Assembly (NCBI RefSeq): GCF_000764305.2
Contig: NW_025935958.1
Location: forward strand, 124,001-188,000
Source: Hyalella azteca
Taxonomy: Eukaryota; Arthropoda; Malacostraca; Amphipoda; Hyalellidae
Length of the DNA: 64,000 nucleotides
Direction: 5' to 3'
A program made the translations under genes and the position numbers. The notes beneath the pieces were generated by a model. The model was not told where the DNA came from, ran no database searches, and saw only the letters and a program-made list of their open reading frames with translations. Within the stretch, counting starts at the first letter, position 1; each line of letters starts with the position of its first letter. Positions 38,706-50,560 of this stretch are shown here, one piece after another.

Positions 38706-38838
38706 GCTAGCTTTCTACTTTAGCTGCTATGCCATATTAGCAATAGTACTATATATGTTATAAAGAGAACGCTAGCTTTCTACTGTCGCTGCTATAGCAT
38801 AGTAGATTGTGCTATATTACGCTATAAAAAAGTGCTAG
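38706..38838. repeat. Two diverged copies of a ~65-bp unit
   Basis: GCTAGCTTTCTACT followed by a CTGCTAT-containing segment occurs near 38706 and 38771. A third GCTAGC lies at 38834. Confidence 0.55.
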
Positions 38839-39183
38839 CTGTGGCAGTTGGCGCACTTGCTCTAACTGTCCTGACTTGTTCTCTTCGTGTCGCAGTGCTT
38901 ACCGCATTGCACTTCAAAATTCAAAGTAAGGAGGTTCAATCTCTCAAGCTGTAGATGAAGTCGCTATATATATACGGTCTCAACTTAGATGAAAATTTAC
39001 ATATTTAGCCTTAAGTTAAATATTGGAATATGCAGTTGGCCTACCATTCAGAATGGCTCTACGTTTACCAAGTTTTTAAATTGAATGCTTCTAGTTAAAT
39101 ATTGATTCCTTAGCTTAATAGCTACTAAAAAACACTGATGATTATAGAAGATATTAATTTAGCATCTTAACCAGTAATCCTCG

Positions 39184-39224
39184 AGTAACTTTAAGTGATA
39201 GCGAAACCTTCACTTAAAGTTACT
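39184..39224. other. Perfect 15-bp hairpin
   Basis: AGTAACTTTAAGTGA, an 11-base spacer, and its exact complement. No transcript evidence, and the stem is short for a pre-miRNA. Confidence 0.7.
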
Positions 39225-39647
39225 ATTTTTTAAATTTATTTTTAAAAACAAAATAATCTCTAATCAGCCTGCAAGCCAATGATTTCGGTGCCCAGCTGGG
39301 CTCAATGCAGGTGTATCGTTAGTACCAGCACAGGCGATAGCTGGCTGGAGCTTTCCTGCCTTCAAGTATAATGCACAGTAACTCTTGCTACCGTGACCAA
39401 TAGAAATTGAATAATTAAAAAAGGTTCAATGGGTTCAGAGAGTGGAGAGTGACCAGACGCCCGTGTAAAGGTAATTGGCTCAAATAATTAACCCCAAATA
39501 CATGAGTTAGAATTTTCAGCTTAGTTAGTTTCAACAATCTTCTTGTGTTGATACTCACCTGTTGCATGCGGTAGGAAGTAATACAGATGATTTTTAGCAT
39601 TATTAAATTGTTAAATTGAAGAAATGAACAAGGATCGTCTGCAACAG

Positions 39648-40036
39648 TGCAGCTCCCAACAAGGACCCGGATAGCCAGGTAATTTTAATACATTCAATTA
39701 ATAATAGTCATAGCTATATGCACAAAACTTGTGACGCGTACTTACGTTTTGGTAAAATTTCACATGCCGTTGCGTGTGCAGGGCGGCATCAGCCCTTGTC
39801 GTTCTCTGCCACATCAGGAGGCATCAAGGGCGCAGACGCGCGCTAGAGTGAGAGAGTTGTGCCTTAGAAGCGCTTCATCTTCCAATAAAGATTCTATCTC
39901 TGAGTCAAATTGTAGTCGAGTTCTGGAAAAGTATATTAAGCAGACCTCCTCGGCTGCTAATAAAGATATCTATGCGTATAGGCGGCGCAGCTGCGGCCTC
40001 AACATGCCGTATCACGCAAGATATAGCGCCGTATAA
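39648..40036 (+). CDS. Candidate two-exon 3' end of a gene
   Basis: A short exon ending at 39676 with CCAG|GTAATT reads AAPNKDPDSQ in its last codons and ends in phase 0. An exon after GTGCAG (from 39781) begins in phase 0 and stays open to TAA at 40034-40036: GGISPCRSLPHQEA..., then a Ser/Asn-rich part and RRRSCGLNMPYHARYSAV. The join is in frame. The first exon's left boundary is uncertain: its possible acceptor at 39646-39647 has no pyrimidine tract, and an in-frame stop lies near 39624. No domain recognised; Arg/Ser-rich composition. The match of phase could be chance (1 in 3). Confidence 0.27.
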
Positions 40037-41044
40037 GCTTTCTCCTGCAACACGTCATTATGGGTCATATATCGGCGCAAATGGTGTAATTTAGCGCCAG
40101 CATATTGGTAGCAATTACAGGTCTGCGAGCAAATTGGTGCTGTTAGCGAGCTGAGAGGTGGTCGAGCATGTAATCGAGGAGTCTCACAGCGCTGACTAGA
40201 TCCATCACGTTCATCGCAGCGACGATTGCACTATATCACACAAACAGATTAACGCCTTTTAAATAGACTCCGATAACTTGTGAAAATTACCGTTAACAGC
40301 TGCGGTGCACGACCTACTCTTTGCTATTAGAGATACAAATGAGGACGAGGGTGACTCACGTAACTTGAAAGCTTGCATGCTCATTATTCTTACAGCGATG
40401 CAAAAACAAAAAAGACAAAATTGACTGAATATGTATGTGCAGATTTGTACGTCAACATAATCACCACCAAATGACACGCAGATATAAAGTTTGGCCTCTT
40501 TTGTGCTATCGTTGCCATTATTATGGCATCATTTTGCAACGCCTTTATCATTTTGCCAATGTCCATTTAAGAGCAATTTGTTCAGGGTCACACTGGTTTC
40601 AGCTTTATGTTACAATTTATTCCTGTGGATAAAACAAATAAAATAACAATTTATTCCTGTAGATACTTGATAAGAAATGTTTACATAAATATTCTTTATG
40701 ATTTATGCAATAATATGATTACGAATACTCCACAAATAATATAAATATAATCGGAGCTTTGTAAAAATATACTAAACAACGATCGACAGTCTCAATTGCG
40801 ATGAGGTCACAATTCACTATTTACTTCAGATTGGCAGAATTACGTAGTGAAAAATTATTAAAGTTGCCGTTAACGAAAACCTTAAATTATAAAAATTTTG
40901 AATTCTTCGAAGTTTTTATTTATTCTACTCGGATATTAGGTTTTCCAAGACTCATATTCTTCAATAAATAAACTCTTAAATTAGAAAATGCCACATTGCC
41001 CTGCCCCACACCGACATTCTTACACTGCACAAGTGCCATGTTCT
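40037..41044. other. Non-coding stretch
   Basis: A 20-base AACAATTTATTCCTGT-containing segment is repeated at 40610 and 40647. AATAAA signals at 40630-40645 could serve the candidate gene upstream. Confidence 0.35.
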
Positions 41045-41071
41045 GCAGATGGCCGACGTGTGGCCATCTGA
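41045..41071. other. 9-bp hairpin next to the palindrome
   Basis: CAGATGGCC, GACGTGT loop, GGCCATCTG. Confidence 0.65.
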
Positions 41072-41085
41072 TGTTCAGCTGGCAT

Positions 41086-41151
41086 GAGTTTTGCATGCTG
41101 TAGTGTAGCATGTTGCAGCTGCAACATGCTACACTACAGCATGCAAATCTC
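41086..41151. repeat. Perfect 58-bp palindrome (66 bp with one mismatch pair)
   Basis: Bases 41090-41147 equal their own reverse complement around a CAGCTG centre at 41116-41121, with no spacer. Pairing extends to 41086/41151 with one mismatch (41089/41148). The right arm is a diverged first unit of the 41-bp minisatellite that follows, so the left arm is an inverted unit. Spacerless palindromes of this size usually form cruciforms and are unstable in cloning. Confidence 0.92.
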
Positions 41152-41345
41152 GTAGTCATCGCTCCTTCACCTCACTACAGCGTGCAAGACTCGTGCACAT
41201 CACTCCTTCACAACACTACAGCGTGCAAGACTCGTGCACATCACTCCTTCACCACACTACAACGTGCAAGACTCGTGCACATCACTCCTTCACCACACTA
41301 CAGCGTGCAAGACTCGTACACATCACACCTCCACCATGCTGCAGA
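41132..41345. repeat. Minisatellite, 41-bp unit, ~5 copies
   Basis: CACTACAGCGTGCAAGACTC starts at 41173, 41214, 41255 and 41296, always 41 apart, with the diverged copy at 41132 lying in the palindrome. Units continue GTGCACATCACTCCTTCACM. Confidence 0.9.
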
Positions 41346-43355
41346 GCGCACCGTAATCAATCAGCAGTGGAAGGTTTTTGTCACACCTTGAAGTGCCTCT
41401 TAACTCAGCCCGACATCCGCCCATTGCAAATTACGAGTTTATCGATGAAGCTTTGCCTCAAACCTACAATTGTGACGCGTGATCGTCGTGAATGCTTCCT
41501 CTATCCAATCCTTGTAGCAATTCACAGCCGTTTTGTGTTCGGCCAACGGCTGATAGCCAGATGGCCGGCGATGAAACGGTGTTACGTTTTTCTTGAGGAT
41601 CTGCGTAGTGGCTGCAACATGACGTCTTCATGAGCGACGTTTGCCAGCGAATTAATTATAGCGTAGACGACTCACGCATAGATTTAAATTGAAAACATAT
41701 TCAAGATCATATTCTTTATTGCGGAAATTACCTAAAACATTACGAACTTCACGCTTCTAAAGTATTCATGAGGGATAGCTTATCGTTCTGCTGGAAGGCT
41801 AGTCATTAATTTGAAAAAATACTGCACTGATTTCATAAGGCACAATATTATTTAGATTTCTTTATTGTAAATCATTGGCCGCTGAATGTAAAATGGTTGA
41901 CTGCAGATGCATTGCGGCAATTTCGTTACTTGGTATTATAGTACTCTACCTTACAATGGCCTAAATGCTACCTTTAAAACCGCCTTCTTTTGCGTCTCAA
42001 ATTGAAATTTGTTTGAAATCAAAGCCCACGTTATCACTCTAAATATATATCGGGAAAACGTAACATTAGTCTAAATAAAAATAAAAAGCCACGTATGGTA
42101 TTTTTTGTAAATAGTTCAGTAAATAAGATTACAAGGGGCGTGGAACTAACTAGAGTGTCAATTGAAAACTTTTTATTGTTCGGCTAAAAATTCGAACTGA
42201 ATTACGAAACCCCAATCACTATATATTGAACTATCTTAAACTTTCATAGTTTGAAAATTTTACCTGAGGCAAGTGAACTTTTGAAATAATTTTATGGTTA
42301 CACGTAAGTAGAAAGCTAAAAGGCACCTTGTAGAAGCCTTATAAACATAGCTTCTTCATACTGGAAAAAATACTCCGGCAATGCAGACCTTCTTTGCTAA
42401 AATGTAGCGGTGGCAGCTGCGGCGCTCATCAGGATTTGGTGGCTGGCAAGGGCACTTGGTCACGGTGCGACTTGGGCCTTCAATCACTGATGCTAAGATC
42501 GATAACTGCACTCTATAAATTCCTGGGGCAGACCTTCCATTTTTAACTTAAAGAAGCCTGCAATTTGCGACTGTGCTCAGCACGACTGTGCTATCAATTT
42601 TACACCCTTAACACTTAAGATCTGCTGACGGATGATTTTTTCTTGAAAAACTTGTTCGCATGATTCGTACATGTGACGAAATATTTGATGTCGCAGCTCA
42701 GATTATTTATTGAGTCACGAACCAATGAGAATTGCAAGGCCCATGGACGAGGAACAAGTTTTGCTCGTGCTATGAGGCCATCGAATAAACTTTGCATGAT
42801 GCCACACTTTAACGCTCTGTAGCTCTGCTCAGAAATAATGCGGATAATATATTTAAAAAATTATAACCATATTTCTAATAAGAAAGTATATACCTGGCGG
42901 CAATCCCTCATGTTATTATGAAAAACATCCACCCTAGTCTGAATACGGTTTATCGTTGTTTCTGCTTGAAGTGTTCATCCCAACATGGTGTGATTGCAGC
43001 ATCGATAAATAAATATGCTAGGAAGTAAGTAATTGATAAAATTAATGTATAACATTGGTTCCAAATGTAAACCACCGCTCACGCTATAACGGAGTTACAT
43101 GGACGGCGATGTTTAGTCTCGGACTCTCTAAAAGCCAACCTTATATATTCTATGATCTTAAAACGAAAACCATGCTAGTAAAACTGGAACTCTACAAATC
43201 AGAAGTTACGCGTGCGAAGCAGACTAAAGAGGTAAGACAAGTAAGAAACTGGACCAAGAGGCCAGACTTATTATAGAAGACGTGAATGCAATGAATACAA
43301 AGATAGCTTGGCATGTCAGGACGAACGGAGAGACCAGAAGGCTACCAAAATCTAG
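41346..43355. other. Non-coding stretch
   Basis: No supported gene. An ATG at 43109 followed by a Lys-rich frame and a good GAG|GTAAGA donor at 43231 is a weak first-exon possibility only. Confidence 0.35.
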
Positions 43356-43359
43356 TCCA

Positions 43360-43485
43360 ACATGGGCCTGCGTGCCTGGTCAAGTAAGGAGGTCAATAAG
43401 AACAATAAAAACAAAGTGCTCACACGGGCCTGCATGCTACGTCAAGTAAAAAGGTCAATACTAACAAGAAACACAACGTGCTCAC
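43360..43485. repeat. Direct repeat, two ~70-bp copies
   Basis: GGGCCTGCRTGC...GTCAAGTAARRAGGTCAATA...ACAAAGTGCTCACA occurs twice (from about 43363 and 43428). Confidence 0.65.
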
Positions 43486-43724
43486 AATAGCTGAAAAATG
43501 AACTCTTGAAATTTACCTAACATTCAGTTACCAATAAAAACTTGGAGGCAAAAATGAACAAGGAAGAGGACGCGTCGACCGTCCCCCGCAATGTCCGAAC
43601 GCCAGCTCTGAAATTGGGGCCGCTGACCAGGGATTGCGCTCCCGAGGGAGCACAGGCTGATGACCGCCGTAATGCTTTCCGAATCGACGAAAAATTGAAA
43701 GAGATTGCAGCTGCAGAGTGGACA

Positions 43725-44045
43725 GTAGCGAGCCGCTCCAACGCGAGAGTGGACACAAGCGAGCCGCTCCAATGAGAGAGTGGACACAAGCGAGCTGCTC
43801 CAATGAGAGAGTGGACACAAGCGAGCCGCTCCAACGCGAGAGTGGACACAAGCGAGCCGCTCCAACGAGAGAGTGGACACATGCGAGCCGCTCTAACGAG
43901 AGAGTGGACACACGCGAGTCGCTCCAACGTGAGAGTGGACACAAGCGAGCCGCTCCAACGCGAGAGTGGACACAAGCGAGCCGCTCCAACGCGAGAGTGG
44001 ACACAAGCGAGCCGCTACAACGAGAGAGTGGACACAAGCAAGCCT
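43725..44045. repeat. Minisatellite, 31-bp unit, ~10 copies
   Basis: Units CGAGAGTGGACACAAGCGAG followed by CCGCTCCAACG repeat at 31-base spacing (for example GCCGCTCC at 43732 and 43763). Open frames on both strands are by-products. Confidence 0.9.
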
Positions 44046-44049
44046 CCCC

Positions 44050-44160
44050 GGCGAGCATGATATCATTATGCATTGCATTATTATGCATGATATCATTATG
44101 CATTATACATGATATCATTACGCATTGTCATCATTGTCCTACACATCATCACTGTCCTAC
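44050..44160. repeat. ATGATATCATTATGCATT repeats, ~3 copies, plus CATCAT tail
   Basis: Each unit is itself nearly palindromic around GATATC, and the segment abuts the 31-bp array. Confidence 0.7.
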
Positions 44161-44549
44161 ATCATGATGGATGTGATTATCCCTATGTAAGTTATACCGA
44201 ATCTGTACATGAAAGTCACGAAAAGTTGTTGCATGATGAGGGACGAACGTGCTGCCTAACCGATTTTATTTTATTTAGATTTTGAATGCGGCGTTGTTTA
44301 AAATATCATCCATAGCTTGGTTTGATCAAGGAAATTCGCTTTCACGTCGTGCACTCAGGCTTTTGTTCGAAGATGCAAAGCATCAGACAGCTTAATGAGC
44401 TTTTTAGAAAAAGATTTCTTTAGAATGGGCGACAAAAAGAAACAAATTCCTTAAGCTTTTCAGAGCTCGAGTAAAGATTAAAAAAAAAAAATATTTCGTG
44501 CATTAGCCTGTGATTAATTTGCCTTAGTAACAAAATTATTTGCTTTTAG

Positions 44550-44737
44550 AGACAGGCTGCAAGGACCTGCTGGCTGTGATTATGCAACATGACTGCCATG
44601 AAAACGCTGAAACAGACACGACCACATTACGCATTTCAGCAATGCAGCTGCTCTGGGAAGATACCCAGATTACACTCCACAGTCATAAAGTCATACAGAA
44701 CGTCCGGAAGAGTTGTGCAATTATTGTACAGATAAAG
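44550..44737 (+). CDS. Candidate internal exon, 62 codons
   Basis: A good acceptor (TTATTTGCTTTTAG, AG at 44548-44549) opens a frame TGCKDLLAVIMQHDCHENAE... through LRISAMQLLWEDTQ, with possible donors AAAG|GTGGTA at 44738 or ACAG|GTAGCA at 44759. The sequence reads protein-like (mixed polar and hydrophobic, helical). No family recognised and no linked exon found. Confidence 0.27.
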
Positions 44738-44759
44738 GTGGTAATTATAATTATACAGG

Positions 44760-46083
44760 TAGCAAGCACATGCAGGCTGAGAGCCTCTATATGATGGCGT
44801 TCTTTTGATCGCTGGATTTCATTTGAGTGGCGAAGATCCTCAGGTCAAGAAAAAGGGATTTCAGTGCTCTCGTCTGAACGCAATGAAGATCCGACAATCA
44901 TTTTCATATCAAACAAGCGTTCGCTAATGGAGTTATCATGGCAGGGGCTGAATGGCCTACACAGTATACCAAGTTCTGTGTTAATAAAGCCTTTATGTCA
45001 GGCTCCAATAAGGTTGATGTAGCGCTACGTGGCATGGCTATTGCTGGATCGGCAGCAGATTAGAGAGGGGCTTCGAGTTTGTTACTCAGGGACAGCCAAC
45101 GAGATTAAGTTAAAGTTAAATTGGCAGCCTTTTGTCCATTGTTTGAAGGCGATGTGCAACGGCGCTCTCGAGACTGCATACAGCTCCGTGGAGCCGTCGA
45201 GGTGAACCTCCTCGAAATTCCAGTCATGTCATCACTTGCGCTCGTCCGCCTACTACCATGGTAAGCTCTGGGTCATTTTCTATGCTTCAATGTAATAGTT
45301 ATGATCAAATTTATCGGGAGGCATTCCTCGGCTGCGGAACCTTCGTGTGCCCTGGACATGAGAATTAAGTGCCATAAAGTTAGGTTTTTCACATGGCAAC
45401 ATAATATTCAAGTCAAACAACTTTCCCTGTGGCTTAAATTAAAACACATTATTTCTATAAGGCTATTAGACTCTCATATTGGTCCACAGTTTCTTCAGAT
45501 AAATGCCTTGCGCGGCAGAATATCGCTGATACTCTCAATCAAGTACAAATACAATTAACGGTTAATTCCGGTTAACGGTGCCAATGGAAAACAACATACG
45601 CAGGTAAATGCACATCATTATACAGCTATAAAAAATTATATTAGTACTCACTGAAGTGAGTGACAAAGAGTGCATTTTCTGACGTCTGTCCGTCCATCAC
45701 GGACGGGCGGACGGACGGACGGACATGACGAGCGCAATAGCGCTTTTTTCCATAAATGAGAAAATGCGCTAAAAATCATATGCAAACAACAAAGGGAGAC
45801 GCTGTACACGCACAGTTTTCAACTCGGTTTATAGGTTTAAATTTCATTACGCTGCAACGGACATAACAAATTTTATATTCAATATTAACTCGCAAAATCG
45901 CAAATCGACCACATTCAAGTATGAGCTGCCAGTAGCAGGAGTGGAGACTAGGTTTTCATCGTTATCTTATGGTCGCTTTAAGGTTTCATTCCATTATTTA
46001 GCCTCATAAAGTCGTTAAAGCCATTGGCAAGAGTAAGATTTTAGAACGTACGTAGATAAAATGTCGGAACGTATGTGACCAGA
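44760..46083. other. Non-coding stretch with a GGAC hairpin repeat
   Basis: At 45684-45726 GTCCGTCC faces GGACGGGCGGACGGACGGAC across ATCAC. It lies between GTGCATTTTCT (~45671) and AGAAAATGCGCT (~45762), an inverted pair that may mark a small element. A start codon at 45226 with hydrophobic MSSLALVRLLP followed by a GTAAGC donor at 45261 is a weak signal-peptide first-exon possibility. Confidence 0.35.
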
Positions 46084-46565
46084 CTGTAGGAACGTGGCCT
46101 ATATGTAGGAACGTGGTCAATATGTAGGAACGTGGCTCGTATGTAGGAGCATGGCTCATATGTAGGAACATGGCACATATGTAGGAACGTGGCTCACATG
46201 TAGGAACATGGCCAATATGTAGGAACGTGGCCAATATGTAGGAACGTGGCTTATATGTAGGAGCATGCAGGAACATGGCTCATATGTAGGAGCGTGGCTC
46301 ATATGTAGGAACGTGGCTCACATGTAGGAACGTGGCCAATATGTAGGAAAGTGGCCAATATGTAGGAACGTGGCTCGTATGTAGGAACGTGGCCAATATG
46401 TAGGAACGTGGCTCATATGTAGGAACGTGGCACATATGTAGGAACGTGGCCAATATGTAGGAACGTGACTCATATGTAGGAAAGTGGCTCATATGTAGGA
46501 ATGTAGCACATATGAAGGAACGAGGCTCATATGTAGGAACGCGGCCAATAAGTATAGGAATGTTC
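46084..46565. repeat. Minisatellite, 19-bp unit GTAGGAACGTGGCTCATAT, ~25 copies
   Basis: Two main unit types (GGCTCATAT and GGCCAATAT) alternate irregularly; one 10-base deletion lies near 46260. Three units equal 19 codons, so the - strand stays open (repeats of SHVPTYEPRSYI type). No start, signal or composition supports a protein. Confidence 0.92.
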
Positions 46566-49500
46566 CCAACATTCTGAAACGTTAACGTAGTGATACTGAG
46601 AGCGGTATATTATACTCAGGAGCGTAATGAATGTCATTGAATAGAAAATATTGCAAAATTTATTTTAATGCAAAGGTATTCATGTAAATTATGTGCTGGC
46701 TACTTACTTGGTAGAATGACACAGAAGGCCAAGGCTAAACCTTCACAAATTTTATCTATTCATACCTTACATCTACGTCTGAATTCTATAGATTTCTCTT
46801 CGGCATCTAGTTTGCTATTATAACGCCTGTCAAAAGTTAAACAATTTTCTGACCTTCAACAACGTATTCTGATATTTTTATTGGCATTTTAATATTCTTT
46901 CCATTTTGTTACATTTTTTATACGCGTTCAAACCTTCATTAAATTCTTTGATTATATTCTGTTCATACCTAGATGGGCAAAAAATTCAAGCTCATTCCGA
47001 AACACTACGAAAGTCAGCCGGACATTTCATGAAGCCTCTGGCGGTGTTCAAACGTCCTAATTTCGTAGAGCCTTTGTTTAGGGTGAAGGTAACAGCTCAG
47101 CCATTGACACTCATCATGTTCACTGCAATGCAGACCTTATCAGTGACGCATCAGCTGGCGTTCTGCTCAAGGCCTCCTTTAATGTTACTAAAGCGGTAAC
47201 TAACTCACCAATTAAAGCAGGCCAATCAGTGGCCGTTCCTCCACTGACTGGCTGCCGAGGATACGGCTGCCAATATCCTTCTTGTGGTATGTGGCTCACT
47301 CCCGAGCACATCAAAACGCGATGATTCCTTCTCCCGCTGTATACATGGATGACCAAACCCCGAGGCGTACGCCGTAAATTTGTCTGTTAGTGACCATAAC
47401 CTCGTCAGGTAACTGCTGCAAATGATGACTTCATCTCAATGCTTACTTATGTCTATTGCTCCTTCATGGAAGTGAGACCCTAATTTGATCAGATACAGTG
47501 TGAAATAGCACACCTCGATCACCGTCGCTACCCCCTAATCCCGACTAATGAATTCTGAGTTACGGCTTGAATGGCGAGATGTGATGTGATAATTGGCATT
47601 GCAGTGAAGGTATTAGGAGCCACACGTGACCGCAGGCGCAGCATCTATTCTTTCTTAAGTGATCTTAACGAAGCCTAGACTTAATGCAATACTAGACACA
47701 ACCCAAAATCAAAGTGACCGAACTCATCATTGGCTCGAGGTAAACAAAAAGCGCATAACTTTATGAAGACGTTTGGCGCCGAAATTACACGTAGCTGAAC
47801 GAGGCTCTCGAGCCCTTCAGTTTTTTGTGATGTGTTCCATGTTCATGCCTGATGTCGGGGCAACTCAGGGCTGTTCTTCTGTGAAGTTTTTCCACGTGTA
47901 GGATGGGGAGAACGTGAGCTGAAGAAGAGCTTTCAGCTCGCCGCTCGTCATCTGCTGCACGCAACTCCGTCATGGCAGCGGTCACACGTCGTGAAACCTA
48001 AGCGTCATTATTTCCATGTATTTCAATGTTCATTTCTGCAGGTGTCAAGTTCAATAACCGTCATAAATCATGAAAATTAAAAGCCCGGTGACTATATTAT
48101 CAATATGAGTATTTTGTTTTCATATCAATTAAATGACAAATATGCAGCTTTCACGACATAGTAGAATAAAATTTAGTCTCAAACGTCTTGAAGCCAGGTC
48201 GTATTTCGACGAGGCGCCAAACATTTCTTCCACAAAATCGAAAAGAATTCATAACATTCCGATAGTCATTGAACAGGTTTGCATAATTTTCATGGATTCT
48301 GCATTAGACCAAACTAATTGATGTCATCTAATCACATATATATGTCGATTAACTTTTTACGAAACACTGTGCAAACTCAGATTTAACAGACATCATTTGA
48401 ATTCACGATGCTGCATAAAGTTCAGAATTGAAATTTAATGGCTAGGAATGTCAAAATTAAACGAAAATTTCACTCCCTGCACATGAAGCCAGCCGTCATA
48501 TTTTCGTAGGTGCGTCTAAACTCTTCCTCGTCCCTTAACATAAATTCGGCCGAGTCGTGCCAGATTGAGCTGTAGGGAGTGACGCAGCGAGCTGCCTAAA
48601 ATTTCGAAATTCAAAATACTCAGAATGAAGATTCTGGATGCAAGATGTCAATTATGAAAAAGATTATGAGTTATTATGCTCAAAATATGGAAATTTCAAT
48701 GATTCTGAATATTATGGACTCAAAATGAAGATTCTAGTCGCACGATGAGGATTTATAGGCTCACCATACAGATCCTCGCGACGCAATAAAGATCCTCGTC
48801 TTTCATATTAAGCCTGAATGATAAATAAAAAAGCTTAAGGAGAATATTGACACATAGCAAGAAATCCTGTATTCTGAAAAGGTTTCTGAACTCGTGAGCC
48901 AGATTCAGCGAAATAGCTGTGAAAAAATATGAACTCTGGACTCGGGATCATTGTTGTTCTATTGTTCAGGTTGTTTATAATAGATAGATAGTAGTTTGTT
49001 TATAATAGATGGACCTGAGGTGCTAAACGTATGATAGTTCGTGCCGTTCATTGTTTACTTTGGCCGCCCGCTTATCAATCACCAATAATTTCAAATACTG
49101 TAAGGTATTTTCGTAAGTACGGCATGGGTAATATTTATGAGTACCATGGCTACATTTTGGGAGTCATTGTGATTTTGTAATAAGAAAAATTAAGTTTTTG
49201 AATTAATATTCTTTAGCTCCGTGTTGTACGGAATAGTGAAAAGTCAAGGATGATTGCAAGCAACACGTCGTTATTACTTCGTAGCAGTAGCAGTGAATTA
49301 TACATTTATACAGTGAAGCTCGGATGTGACTTGGTCCGTAATCAGAGATGCGATAACTGATACATTGAAGTAAATTACTTCCAATAAATTGCTTCAAATA
49401 TGTAACGGAACTGAATGGAACACGTGGAATCATCAGTTGTAAGATAAATATTTGATGTTACAGCAGTAAATCTTTGATTGGGTATTTTTTACAATGAAAT

Positions 49501-50560
49501 TGAGTTACATTCAAAAGTATATTCTAATTGGTGGGATTCAACTTGAGATTGCAAAAGTTAAATTTTGAATAAGTAATTCTACAGTTTAAACTAAAATTCA
49601 GACAGAACGCGGAGAGAGAAAAAATAGCTTGGGGTGAGTACAGCTTGTGCCGAAACAACATGAATTACAAGTTTTACATTACGCCAAAAATTCTCAATGG
49701 AAAGGTGACAAGATCAAGTAAGAAAGAGTCAAGTCTAAAAACTGGTTTAGAAATACTTTATTTTCGTCGACCTCTGGTAGATTTGTCGTCGGTTTAAAGG
49801 ATAATCTCACTTATGCGCCAGGCTGACGAATTCGTGGAAGGGTGATCATCCGACGGCCTCGGGGCACAGATTGCATCCACTGCTTCGGCCCCATGCCGAG
49901 ATCGCCTCGGGCCTTCAAATCTGAGTTTAGAAGGCAAATTATCCGAGGGATCGGTGACGTGTAAAATGAACGGGCTTCTCTGTGTTAGCAATGCCATTAG
50001 TGAGGGATTGAATCCTGTTAACTGCTACACAGTCAGCCGTCCTCCTCTGATGCTTCCAATTGCGACGCAGGCGCTCAGCGGGCGCTCTGATGAGACGCGA
50101 CAACAAACCTCTGCCGACAGTAAGAAATGTGACAGTAAATCTCTGTAAGAAACACTCGTTTTAATAATTGCTCTGAAAACAAGACATCGATTCTCTATTC
50201 AGGACATCGATTCTCTATCAAGGCCTATTATGTAGTTATAGGTTTGTATTCGTGTATGTTTCGATTAGTGTTTATTTTAATAGTTAATGAGATCGCAGTT
50301 AATGAAATCCACAATAATAAATATTATGATTCAAATTAAATGTTTTCTGATCATTATGAGTTAAGAGATAACTCAGAAAATTGGTTTTGTCTCTGACGAG
50401 TTCTATCCGTTGACCGCGCAAGCGTAGACGAGCTAAACCTGGACCACCGAAGTGGCGCCCTATAACACGATACGTTTCTCAGGGACAACGCTCTTCCATG
50501 CAGCAACTCCATCAGAACTGCTGTAAGCTCAACCCTAAGCAATTACTGATGAAGTTATCC
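46566..50560. other. Non-coding stretch
   Basis: 48600-48800 has loosely repeated CAAAATGAAGATTCTGG/AGATCCTCG motifs. A 20-base ACATCGATTCTCTAT repeat lies at 50183-50220. No supported gene. Confidence 0.35.

Noticed and set aside
43109..43230. MFSLGLSKSQPYIFYDL... with a GAG|GTAAGA donor
   Set aside because: Good donor but no partner exon and Lys-rich composition typical of AT-rich noise.
43528..44167. Frames of up to 196 codons across the 31-bp array
   Set aside because: Open on both strands in several registers, diagnostic of repeat periodicity and not of coding.
45226..45260. ATG with MSSLALVRLLP and donor GTAAGC (signal-peptide first exon?)
   Set aside because: Only 11 codons; such ATG-donor pairs are expected by chance in 64 kb.
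46004..46492. - strand frames with SHVPTYEPRSYI-type repeats
   Set aside because: By-product of a 19-bp minisatellite; three units happen to make 19 codons.
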